From the NCBI GenBank assembly GCA_037074765.1, contig JBAMDO010000480.1, positions 1 through 14,181 of the forward strand: a DNA stretch of 14,181 bases. The letters are read 5' to 3'. Both the position numbers and the translations under genes were made by a program. Positions 1-8,633 of the stretch are shown here, piece by piece; within the stretch, counting starts at the first letter, position 1, and each line of letters starts with the position of its first letter. Source of the stretch: Mansonella perstans (taxonomy: Eukaryota; Nematoda; Chromadorea; Rhabditida; Onchocercidae). Below the pieces are notes generated by a model. That model did not search any database and was not told the origin of the DNA. It worked only from the letters and a program-made list of their open reading frames with translations.

Positions 1-2
1 AG

Positions 3-1813
3 GATAGAAATGCCACACGGAGAGCTACTCAATAGGCCAGTGAATATGTTATATCAGAAGTTGAAGACAACGAAACTATTCAACACCCAACTCCGGAAAC
101 TCCAATTCAAAATTCAGAACCGGAGAAACCAATTGCTACAAGAACCAGAGCGGCCACACGGATACGAAATGAAACCCGACCAATTTCTAAGTCAATAACG
201 AATTGTTTCTATTTAATATCGCTGATTCTCATAACCGCAGTTCAGACAAACTCTAAGCAAGACTGTAAATGGATATTAGGTACTCCTTTTAATATGCCAC
301 AAAAATGGAATTGTAATGGAATTACTTATCAATTGACACAAGTCACAGTTTATACTCGGACTCACGTTCGGATACCTACAATCAAATGTAGTAATATTAC
401 TCGAACAGTGTGCACTAAGGCCTTTTTGCGACTATCTTTGTCAGTGGTTTCAGACGAAACTATCATTTCTGCTATATCTTCCTATTTATCCATAATTTTA
501 CACGATCAGAAGGAATCAAATGGATCACCATTAAAAAGAATTAAGCAGAATAAATGGACAACAAACCATGTGCAATATTCATACGGTTGGTTAGGAATGT
601 CAGTCAACCACTAATTTCATACTAGAAAAGGGATCACTCCTCCTTTATGATGCTAAGAGATTACTATCGGATCTCGATGACACCAACCACTGCAGTACAC
701 AAGTGGTAAATGGTATTAGAAACAAGTATCATACTATGGAACAATAACCAAGTAACAAGTAAATGTCCTTATAAAAGAATTGGGAAATATAATGCCCAGA
801 TATACGAGAAACATGTTGTTATAGATGAATTGCAGACATCATTTGCTTTTTAGGAAAATGAGAAGGTACAAGATACAACTTGTAAATTTTCTAACCCTCA
901 TCTCATGAATGGAGATATAATCATCGATGAAAGAGTCGATCAATGGCAATCAAAGGATACGATGAACTCAGATCAGTTAATTATGAAGGGATCAAACAAC
1001 AAAGAAGAAACCAAGTCAAGTAAATTCATCCAGCGAATATTAAATTTCAATACATTCTTGATGTTGTAAACTTACAATCTAAGCAACAATTGGTTGAGAC
1101 GCAACGACAAGTTATGAAAATAGAAATAACTTATTACTTCTAATAGATGGTTATTTATTAGTAACCCAACCTTAGCAGCTAAATTATTACTCCAAAGAAG
1201 TGATATTAAGAATCAAGAAGTGATATATATAGCAAATAGAATTAATAATAAGTTATATATAGTACCTTGTAATGTCAATAAGTCTGAATGGAAAAGAGTC
1301 GAATTCAAAGCAGGCATAGTTAGTAAATTCGAAATCGAAAGAATTAATGCAGAACTAGAAATATTAGCCCAAAGACATGAAATTATCAACTTAAAAACTA
1401 ATCTACCAAAATAAGAGTCTCTCTGGACAGAAGTAGGACAGCAAGGAGAAGAGTTAACTGAACAACTGACAGTACAAATTGAGAAAACTACTGAGACAAT
1501 AGAAGAACTAGCACACATTATAGCTCATTGGAAACTCATCACTATTGGTGTGTTTAGTTCTGTAATTTTAATTGTGATAATTGTTGCAGAATTGAAATTT
1601 AAATTGATTAGCTTCGTTTTTCATTTTCTGTGTAACAAAAATCCAGAACGTATGGAATCCATTCCTATGAGAATAGTTGAAGTTCCTCTAAATAGACATA
1701 ACGATCAAAATCCCTGTAATCGTTATATTTCTTTATCCTATAATCTAGTTATTCACTCTTCAAATTCATCAACTCTCCTCTCTCTGGAATATCGCGAAAG
1801 TCGCGAAAATTAA
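3..1813 (+). pseudogene. Envelope-like glycoprotein pseudogene fused to the pol tail
   Basis: Frame 3 is open from 36 to 614 after a TAG at 33-35. It begins with a hydrophilic Pro/Glu/Thr-rich tail as expected at the end of BEL/Pao pol. A hydrophobic leader (CFYLISLILITAVQT, about 207-251) follows, then an ectodomain-like stretch with spaced cysteines. The text continues in frame 1 (613 to about 747) and frame 2 (764-1069, TAG at 851). A final frame-2 section runs 1130-1813 with a TAA at 1412. That section has a helical Glu/Leu-rich stretch, then a membrane anchor (ITIGVFSSVILIVIIVAEL, about 1541-1597) and a cytoplasmic tail. Leader, cysteine-rich ectodomain, helical stem and anchor are the layout of a class of viral-type envelope acquired by some nematode BEL elements. 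The glycoprotein family cannot be named from sequence alone. Stops and frameshifts exclude an intact product. Confidence 0.6.
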
Positions 1814-2233
1814 AATAAATTTTATACAAATTAAATGGAATGGTTTCCATGATTCACCGGTTATCTCATTCAATTATTTGTCTGATTTGCATTTTTCTTA
1901 GATTTATTTTCCCATCAAATTCAAATGTGTTTTTTGCCCAGATCTTTGTGTTCCGGTTATACAGTAAATTTCTTTCCTAGCAATCACTCCAAATGTTCAT
2001 CCAAATTCTCATCCTAATCTTCTCATTACCATACTAATATGTTAATTGGGTCTTCTCCTACTTCTAGCATATATAAACCCAGCTGTATCAAGCAAATTAG
2101 ATTCAATCAGTCACACCGCTCTCATTCATCCATTCGCATTATTCATTACGTTTTCCTTGCATATCCATTCGCTTCACTCGTTACGTTTCCTTCCACCTTT
2201 TAAAACAAAAGTATTCGTTAAATAATTGTACAT
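1790..2233 (+). repeat. 3' LTR of the left BEL/Pao element
   Basis: The first 50-60 bases (TATCGCGAAAGTCGCGAAAA and onward through the TTTTATA stretch) align with the LTR start at 12240, which reads TGTCGCGAAAGTCGCGAAAC. Later sequence is diverged but keeps the same architecture: a TATA box (TATAAA, 2072-2077), then a pyrimidine-rich CATTC-repeat stretch (about 2100-2200). No canonical AATAAA is visible; AAATAAT near 2219 is the closest candidate. The right end is set at TTGTACA. The env-like frame terminates 24 bases inside the LTR. The expected polypurine tract just upstream is not obvious, so the left border is judged by similarity to the second LTR. Confidence 0.65.
2072..2077 (+). promoter_or_regulatory. 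LTR TATA box
   Basis: TATAAA within CATATATAAACCC, placed in the LTR like the TATA box of the other LTR (12552-12557). It would position transcription about 30 bases downstream, before the CATTC-rich stretch. Confidence 0.5.
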
Positions 2234-2258
2234 TGATTATTTTTCGAGGAATATAATG

Positions 2259-2311
2259 GATTTCATTAAACAGCACCTTCAATTGGAAAAATTTAGGGGA
2301 TTTCATTAAAA
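2259..2311. repeat. Short direct duplication GGATTTCATTAAA
   Basis: GGATTTCATTAAA occurs twice about 40 bases apart, between the end of the left LTR and the tandem array. It may be the decayed edge of the array or a small local duplication; nothing else is recognisable here. Confidence 0.45.
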
Positions 2312-2340
2312 ATAGCCAGTTTAAGCAAAAAGAATCCTAT

Positions 2341-3277
2341 CAAAATCGACTTTATTTTTTTCTTGCAGAACGCGAACATTGATTGAATCTTTTCCACTTG
2401 AAAGTTGGAAATTAATTAAATTCTTTCTGTGTAGAACTCGAGAAGAATCAGTTCTTTTTTGTGAGGAAAGTGGAATTGACTTTCTGTTTTTGAAATACGT
2501 AGTTCTTTTCTTGACTGAATTGAGCTAATGAAAAACGCAAGGAAGTGTGATGATTGATATTCTTATTCGCGGGAAACGAAGAAATTGATTTGTTTGTTTT
2601 GAGAAACATGAAAATTGATTTTCTCATTTATCGGGAATATGAAAATCGACTTTATTTTTTTCTTGCAGAACACGAACATTGATTGAATCTTTTCCATTTG
2701 AAAGTTGGAAATTGATTAAATTCTTTCCGTGTAGAACTCGTGAAGAATCAATTCTTCTTTGTGAGGAAAGTGGGAATTGGTTTCGTGTTTGTGAACGTAA
2801 AAATTGACTTTCCTGTTTTTAAAATACGTAGTTCTTTTTTGGCTGAACTGAGCCGAAAAAAGAACTAAAACGCAAGGGAGCGTGATGATTGATTTTCTTG
2901 TTCTCAGAAACGAAGAAATTGATTTTCCTGTTTTTGAGAAACATGAAAATTGATTTTCTCGTTTGTGGGGAATATGAAAATCGACTTTATTTTTTTCTTG
3001 CAGAACACGAACATTTTCCACTTGAAAGTTGGAAATTGATTAAATTCTTTCCGTGTAGAACTCGTGAAGAATCAATTCTTCTTCAAGAGGAAAGTGGGAA
3101 TTGGTTTTGTGTTTGCGAACGTGAAAATTGATTTTCCTGTTTTTGAAATACGTTTTTCTGTTTTTGAGAAACATGAAGAACCATTTTCTCGTTTGTGGAG
3201 AATGTAAAAATCGACTTTATTTTTTTCTCGCAGAAGGCGAACATTGATTGGATCTTTTCCACTTGAAATTGGAAATT
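2341..3277. repeat. Tandem repeat array, unit 230-335 bp, three full copies plus a truncated fourth
   Basis: The landmark AAAATCGACTTTATTTTTTT followed by CTTGCAG (CTCGCAG in the last copy) recurs at about 2342, 2642, 2977 and 3206, giving units of about 300, 335 and 230 bp and a truncated last copy of about 70 bp. The third unit lacks roughly 100 bp (the AGTTCTTTTTTGGCTGAAC to GAAGAAATTGAT portion) present in the second. Each unit also carries smaller echoes of AAAATTGATTTTC and GAGAAACATGAA. Several short reading frames cross the array on both strands but follow the repeat rather than any gene. The array separates two retroelement remnants and may have grown by unequal exchange. Confidence 0.85.
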
Positions 3278-3289
3278 AACCCAAAACAA

Positions 3290-4592
3290 CTCAGAAATTT
3301 CACCCATTGATGCCGGACGTTTTAGCAAATGGCTAAGACTATTACGAACAACAGCGTCGATCCTCAAGTTTATTCGATTAACAACTATTAACGGTTTATC
3401 TTAGCTAGAGTCTTTCAACTGAAAAGAATCGATTTACAGCTGAAGATTACAAATTGTCAGAATGGTTACTAATTAGACAAGCGCAATCTGAAGGAGTCAA
3501 TGACGATGAAATAAACGAATGGAATTTATTCTTCGCTGAAGATGACAAGCTATGGAGGTCTACTGGTCGACTGGAAAATTCAGAAGTGCCTGAAACTAGC
3601 AAATACCTTTTTATCTTTCTCGATACAATCCAATAACGAAACTCCTTATATTACAACAACATGAAAATCTATACCATGCAGGCATCTGACATACACTTTC
3701 AGAATTGAGGAGTAGATTCTGGATTCCTAAAAATAGAACTGAAATCAAACGAATAATAAACAGATGTCGAATCTGTAAAAGTTGAAACACCAGATCGTTT
3801 AAATTATCACCATGGCAAGCCTACCGAAAACCCGTGTCAACCGATCCAGGCCCTTCGCACACGTCGATTGGATTATTTTGGCCCTATTTCAGTCAAAGGT
3901 GATAGTGTGTCAACAAAAAGGTGGGTGATATTATTCACATGCTTTACGACAGGGCCATGCATCTCGAATTAGCAGAAGACTAGTCGCAGAAACTTCCTTG
4001 CATGCTATTCGGAGATTCATTGCAAGACGTGGGTATCTCAAATTAATCCTAAGTGACAGTGTCACTCAATTGCAGGCATTCAGAACAATTATGATACAGG
4101 TCGCTGTCTCCAACTTTTTAGCAAAAGGAGCAATAATTTGGAAAAATATTGTGGCGAAGCTCCTTGGCAAGGAGGAATCTATGAAAGACTAATTGGATTA
4201 ACGAAAAATGCATTAAAAAGAGCCATTGCAGAAAATTCCTAGCAGAAAGAGCATTGGTAACACTAATTACGGAAGTTGAGGGTATACTCAATACTAGACC
4301 CTTGACTTACGCCAATTTTGAGGACTGCGTCATTATACACCCCATTGATTTTATTCTACCTAATGCTTCACTCCACCTACCTATGATTAAGGATGGGGAC
4401 ACGCAGGAAGAATTTATCCCTCACAGACTAGAGATCAGAGGAAGGCTCGTCAAATATTGGGAAAGCACTCTTAAAATTCTCGATGTTTTTTGGGAAATCT
4501 GGAGAACTTTTTTAGCAAGCCTCCGAGAATGCGCACAAAGGGAAATTACCTCACCCGAAGTAATAAATAGCATTTTTCAATTTGAACATTGA
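3290..4592 (+). pseudogene. BEL/Pao pol remnant: linker, integrase zinc-binding, integrase core, start of DUF5641-like domain
   Basis: Conceptual reading hops between frames yet stays recognisable. Positions 3294-3404 give FSKWLRLLRTTASILKFI, the connector before integrase. Positions 3409-3636 continue that region. The stretch 3642-3820 gives the H2C2 zinc-binding module (HENLYH, later CRIC) with WIP before it. LDYFGPIS carries the first catalytic Asp at 3871-3873, LSDS the second Asp at 4055-4057, and IYERLIG the Glu at 4183-4185. GILNTRPLTY (near 4280) and FWEIWRTFLASLRE (near 4490) mark the post-integrase DUF5641-type domain, which is cut off. The DDE triad is preserved, but at least six frame changes and several stops, plus truncation at both ends, make it a fossil. 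It is a separate insertion from the left element, because that one begins downstream of this domain. Confidence 0.88.
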
Positions 4593-4890
4593 AAAATATT
4601 TCCATTTATAGTAACGAAACAGAAACACTTTTACATTTACAGATATCAACACGAAACCAAAAAAGAACGAAAAGGAACATCAAAAAAGGAATCGCTTCAA
4701 TTGACAAATGGAAATTCAAGCATTCAATTACTTTAACTTTAATCCATTCTAGATTTTTCATAATTTTTTCAAAGAATGCCTTAAACACTTCCTATCATCT
4801 AAAGAAAACGATGACGAATATTATGCAGAAGGATGATAAAGAAAAAATCCTTTCTTGGATTTACCGGGAAATATTAAATTATGTTCAATT

Positions 4891-4935
4891 CTATTGTTCA
4901 ATTAGCTATTGTTCAATAAGCTATTGTTCAATTCA
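4891..4935. repeat. 15-bp tandem repeat, three copies
   Basis: CTATTGTTCAATTAG, CTATTGTTCAATAAG and CTATTGTTCAATTCA lie head to tail. Because the period is a multiple of three, it keeps the overlapping frame open with a repeated YCSIS peptide. Confidence 0.85.
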
Positions 4936-5007
4936 GAGTAACAGCTGCAATTTGTATAAAAAAACTCAAAATTTATGTAAATTTTTTGTTTGAATACAAT
5001 AGTTGTA

Positions 5008-5025
5008 TATATATGCGCATATATA
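5008..5025. repeat. Perfect 18-bp palindrome TATATATGCGCATATATA
   Basis: The sequence equals its own reverse complement, centred on GCGC. It lies about 50 bases upstream of the proposed first ATG of the plus-strand multi-exon gene, so it could be part of a promoter, but alternating TA/GC tracts also arise as simple-sequence DNA. Confidence 0.5.
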
Positions 5026-5072
5026 CTGTAAATTCATTTGAAAACAAATGAAGTGTAGATACCATCGACGCA

Positions 5073-7483
5073 ATGCATAAATTGCCAACTTCAATGCCGC
5101 AGGAGACGGATATATGTTATGGAAAGAGAGGTATATTGAGCACTATATATTTTAAGCGTAATAGCATTTTTGACAAAAATTGAAAGTGGATTGATATTTG
5201 TTTCTAAGATTTCAATCTCCAATCTTTTGTAAATTCTAAAATTATAATTTTTGTAAATCTAAAATTAATATAATTCTAAAATTTCGGGTCGAAAGTAATG
5301 TACATTTACTATTATTAATTATCATCAATTATTATCATACAATGCAAGTCAACTCTTCAAAATTTTATAAATTTTCAATTAATTGGCAGTTTGTTAACAT
5401 CGCTGAACTAATTTTTTACGCATACCTTCATTTGAGTACAACATAGAAATTGTTGCATGCGAGTTAAGTCTATTTGAGTTCAAAAGAATCTTTCAAATGC
5501 TTTCAATCTTTCATATATTTTCTGTAACCCTCTCTAGGTATATTCGCTGAAGTAAATCATAGCACATCATAACAGAATTATGATATCAATTAACAAAAGA
5601 GGATTTAGAGAATAACTGTAATGAATTCTCTCCGACTGTGTTTCGAACAAATTTGAATAATATTAGGCAAAGCACTGCTCAAGATTATATTCACAGACTG
5701 GACGACTGGGCACTTTTTTATTTGGTTATTTATTTCCAGGTGAAATCATCATCTTTTTTAAGAATTTAAAAGAGAAAGAAGTAAATTATTAATATTAATG
5801 AATTATAATATTGCAGAAAAGCTTTTATTTTTCGGTAATCATAAACAAAAGTGATTGTAAACGTGATATCCATGATTATTACATATGGCTATATTCTTAT
5901 CAGCAATTTCAGACTTCAATTATAATACTTAACATATTGAGTGCGTTGGCAGTGAGCATTGTTGCATATTTGAGTCCATGGCCAATGCTATTTATAGCAT
6001 TAATTTTATTTATTCCCATTTCTCCAGCATTGCATTCTAATCAGCAAGAAGGCAAACTGCGAAGTATGTGACAGCCAAATAATTGTTTATTATATTTTAA
6101 AGGCGCCAAGATAATCTTTTTTTTATTTTAAAGACACCAAGATATGAATAAATCCGAAATATTTGAAATGGCTGAAATAATTTCAAATATTTAGAAAATT
6201 TGAAATTCTTCGGTTGGATACAATTAATATGTGGTTTTGTTGAACTATTTTGGTCCAGCTGTGTCTTACTTGACATGCATTATCATACAAACGATTGGCG
6301 TGCATACTTCACCATGTGTACTATATTCTGGCAGGTTAAATAACCTTTTCCATTAATTATTTAAACATTCATACATTCTTGTAAAAAAAACAAAACTGCA
6401 ATATTATTTTGTTCACTTAGATTTATTAGCGATTCGATGAGTTTGATCGCTGGCAGCGCTAGTCATATTTTTCAACTAATAGTTATTGTTGGTTTGTAGT
6501 GATCTTTTATAGAACAGAATGAAAAGTGAAATTTCAATTGGAAGTTGCAAGAAAGAACTAATTTGTAGTTTTATCACAACAATAGAATATTTCATTTTAT
6601 ATTCCAGGAAAATTTTTTGCAGTTCCTATCAATAATTCTGATATCAGTGAGATGTTCATTGTCGAAAAGAATAATGAATGATCAAAGTAATCAAATAATC
6701 ACTAACAATAGTACGGCCACTGAACCTTGTTAGTCTTGAAAATTGCATTTGATCTTGATTTTAGAAATGCAATAAGTAGTCATTGAAAACTAGTCAGTCT
6801 AATTTGTTATAAAACAATTAAAACTATCCAAAAAAGGAAACATGATAATTAATGAAATTGTTAAATAAAATGATTTTACAGCAAGATGTAATGCTGATTT
6901 TCGTATAGCAAAACTTCGTACAATTTTAAACTGTGAAAGACAACGATTAAAGGAGAGACGTAAACGACGAAAAAAAAGGTTCAGTTATGAAAATCAAAAA
7001 AAAAAATAATCTTGTGTCCAAATTTCAAAAATGGCTTCAATTTTTCGTAAAGATTTGAATGAAACAATTTTCATATTTAATAAATAAATAGCATTTTTTC
7101 AGGTTGAAAAAAGACGAATTCCTTAAAGACAATGGAGAGTTTGTCGGTAATTATATTTTGAAATGAAAAAATTTTGATTCCAAATAGTAATAAGTTGAAG
7201 CCTACTCAATTGAATCCTGCAAAATTGATGAGATTCATTACAGTTCTAAAAAAATGAAGATAAGATCTTATTTAAAGATCGATTAATAGTGAAATGATAA
7301 TTGAAGGGAAAAAAATCGATTCACGAATTAAAAGAGATGTCTCTGGTCAAACTGCCAATAAAATATCAAGTCTGAGAACTGCTAAAGAAGAAAATGGTAA
7401 AGTAATGTAGTTCTTCAGCACTGGAATTTTCTATTTGACAGTTCGATCAGTTATCTTATGAAGATTTAGATGCCATCTTATAA
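5073..7483 (+). CDS. Candidate seven-exon gene for an uncharacterised membrane protein (212 aa model)
   Basis: Proposed exons are 5073-5130, 5609-5739, 5913-6063, 6882-6978, 7103-7138, 7278-7401 and 7442-7483. They total 639 bases, joining in phase to a TAA. The best supported are exons 2-5. Exon 2 (FSPTVFRTNL...RLDDWALFYL) ends CAG|GTGAAA, exon 3 uses TTTCAG and the strong donor A|GTATGT, exon 4 follows TTTACAG, exon 5 follows TTTTTTCAG. Exon 1, the exon 2 acceptor (GATTTAG) and the exon 5/6 junction (GA|GTTTGT to TTTAAAG) are weaker. An alternative exon 3 acceptor TTGCAG gives a start at 5817, also in phase. The product would have a soluble N-terminus, two adjacent hydrophobic segments (about residues 53-100, e.g. 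ILSALAVSIVAYLSPWPML), a very basic helix (RLKERRKRRKKR) and an acidic end (LSYEDLDAIL). I do not recognise the family. A membrane protein with a basic cytoplasmic or nucleoplasmic tail is inference only. Confidence 0.5.
6064..6881 (+). other. Large intron of the plus-strand gene, with a possible extra exon at 6259-6333
   Basis: The 818-base gap between the strong donor at 6064 (GTATGT) and acceptor TTTACAG at 6881 is mostly A+T-rich. Positions 6259-6333 lie between TCCAG and CAG|GTTAAA and read DWRAYFTMCTIFWQ in one frame. That ends in phase 0 and does not fit between exons 3 and 4, so it is left out of the model. A 20-codon ATG frame at 6437-6499 is also present. Neither is supported as a gene. 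Confidence 0.35.
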
Positions 7484-8356
7484 TGCTCAAACAATTTGGC
7501 TCTATTAGCAATTAAGCACTATGAATTGAAACTTAAATTTCAATGTGTTGTTAACATTCAAATGAAAAAGTGATTCTAAGACAGATATTGATTGATAAAT
7601 GGAATAAAAAAGTTTTCTTGAAGGAAATACGATCTTATGAAACTATACACCATCGTGTGATATTATCCTCATTAAAAAATGAAACTTAAATCAAATAGTA
7701 TTTAAACTTTTCATAAATAAACTTTCCCATGAAATATTCCAAGTAGACTGATTTCAAATAATTAAAAGCAATGTTGAATAGCAAAAATTCTACATTAAAT
7801 TTCAATTTTATATGATCTTTAACGAAATCAAAAATCTTGAGGAATATTCAGTGTATCCATTATTTGTAATTCAGTGAAGAGATTGAAAAAATTTGTTTAT
7901 TTTCAATAAAAAATAACAAAAGAAACCATATTAGAATTTTTTATCCAAAAAAGACGTTGTTTCCTTTAGTGTAAAAAAGTTCCAATCTAATTTTTTTAAA
8001 TCACCGCAATTATTGATATTGTTATCGAAATAATATTATAACGATCGTCATGATATCTGTTCATGTTCTGCGTCATTAATAAAATTTTAAAACTTCGATC
8101 TTACACAGAAAAACTGAAAAATTATAAACGATAAATCAATAGCTTCAACTTCAAATTTCGGGCATAAGTTTGATGTAAGTTATAAGAAGTTACAAACTGT
8201 TATTAATAATCTTCCTTTTTCTTTTAAATAAATACTATAAATTTGAGAAGAGTGAATCTCGCAGCTTTTATTTCTTACAATAGACTAGTATTATCTCAGT
8301 ATTTTTCTAAATTTAATTGCAAAAATAGATATCTTAAGTAAGACTTATAAAAATTT
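7484..8356. other. A+T-rich intergenic region
   Basis: No reading frame with protein-like composition, repeat or RNA gene was recognised here. It is probably the 3' untranslated part of the plus-strand gene (AATAAA at 7603 and 7905), then spacer, then the upstream region of the small ORF at 8357. Candidate minus-strand polyadenylation signals for the phosphatase (TTTATT on the plus strand, near 8267 and 8368) lie in this region and just beyond its right edge. Confidence 0.5.
7603..7608 (+). terminator. Possible polyadenylation signal of the plus-strand gene
   Basis: AATAAA lies 120 bases after the proposed TAA at 7481-7483. The motif is common in A+T-rich DNA (another at 7905-7910), so the assignment is tentative. 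Confidence 0.3.
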
Positions 8357-8588
8357 ATGAAAATAGATTTATTTTATAAATATGATTTAAGAGATATATT
8401 AGAAATGGCGGCATCAAGAATATTGTACAGCACGATTTTCTTTTATATCATTTTGGCACAACTTTTCCACATTTCATCAATGGACGAAGAATCTAAGAGA
8501 AATGAAATTTTAGCGTCAGGAATTTGACTATTACGATAACAGCACGAAAATTTACCGCAGTAATAGAAGAAAGATTAAGTTAAATTAA
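8357..8588 (+). pseudogene. Small secreted-type peptide gene with a single-base frame break
   Basis: ATG at 8405 (or, in frame, at 8357) starts a peptide whose first 25 residues look like a secretory signal (ILYSTIFFYIILAQLFHISS). A short acidic section with a dibasic site (MDEESKRNEILASG) follows, before TGA at 8525-8527. Shifting by one base at 8519/8520 opens a second segment, EFDYYDNSTKIYRS and a basic tail, ending at TAA 8586-8588. It has an N-glycosylation sequon (NST). No GT donor exists between 8490 and 8519, so splicing does not explain the shift. A one-base indel, real or from assembly, would. Alternatively the real product is the 40-residue first part. The start at 8405 puts the hydrophobic stretch at the N-terminus. 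No family recognised. It ends 45 bases from the stop codon of the converging phosphatase gene. Confidence 0.4.
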
Positions 8589-8633
8589 TCAAATTGACCG
8601 ATATGAATTGCTTAGAGAGTTATTTGATTCATT

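Larger units (their letters stand above)
1..2233 (+). mobile_element. BEL/Pao-type LTR retrotransposon, 3' end (pol tail, env-like gene, 3' LTR), decayed
   Basis: The left edge of the window lies inside a plus-strand retroelement. Reading order is pol C-terminal tail, an envelope-like glycoprotein gene, then an LTR whose first bases match the 5' LTR of the element that starts at 12240. The assignment to BEL/Pao rests on that LTR similarity, on the gag type of the 12240 element and on the pol-env order; no reverse transcriptase or protease is inside the window. The reading frame changes at least twice and holds several stops, so the copy is dead. The exact 3' boundary is inferred from an ACA end just before A+T-rich flanking DNA and could be off by tens of bases. 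Confidence 0.75.
4593..5072. other. Region without an assigned gene; one long unassigned open frame
   Basis: A plus-strand frame from 4589 (TTG, no ATG at its start) to 4993 stays open for 134 codons, which is long for such A+T-rich DNA. It overlaps the last bases of the pol remnant. The predicted peptide is Lys/Ile/Ser-rich without recognisable domains. Part of it (4891-4935) is a 15-bp tandem repeat, so low complexity may keep the frame open. A second frame (about 4755-4830) also reads smoothly, with FKECLKHFLSS followed by an acidic run. I cannot decide whether this is a decayed exon or chance. Confidence 0.3.

Noticed and set aside
1213..1518. Minus-strand frame of 101 codons
   Set aside because: It is the antisense of the envelope-like C-terminal region, which reads as a coherent helix and membrane anchor on the plus strand.
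2341..3277. CRISPR-like or satellite array with regular spacers
   Set aside because: Units are long, unequal and similar throughout, without short repeats and unique spacers, and the window is eukaryotic.
2716..3367. Three open frames on both strands across the tandem array (2716-3021 minus, 2889-3131 plus, 3083-3367 minus)
   Set aside because: They follow the repeat unit, switch strand, and have Phe/Lys/Ser-biased low-complexity peptides; the last runs on into the antisense of the pol remnant.
6437..6499. Short ATG frame MSLIAGSASHIFQLIVIVGL
   Set aside because: Twenty codons inside a large intron, no supporting splice or upstream signal.
5073..7483. Assignment of the multi-exon gene to the nuclear-envelope phosphatase regulatory subunit family (CNEP1R1/TMEM188)
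   Set aside because: Both have two close hydrophobic segments and a tail, but the motifs I would expect after the second segment are absent.
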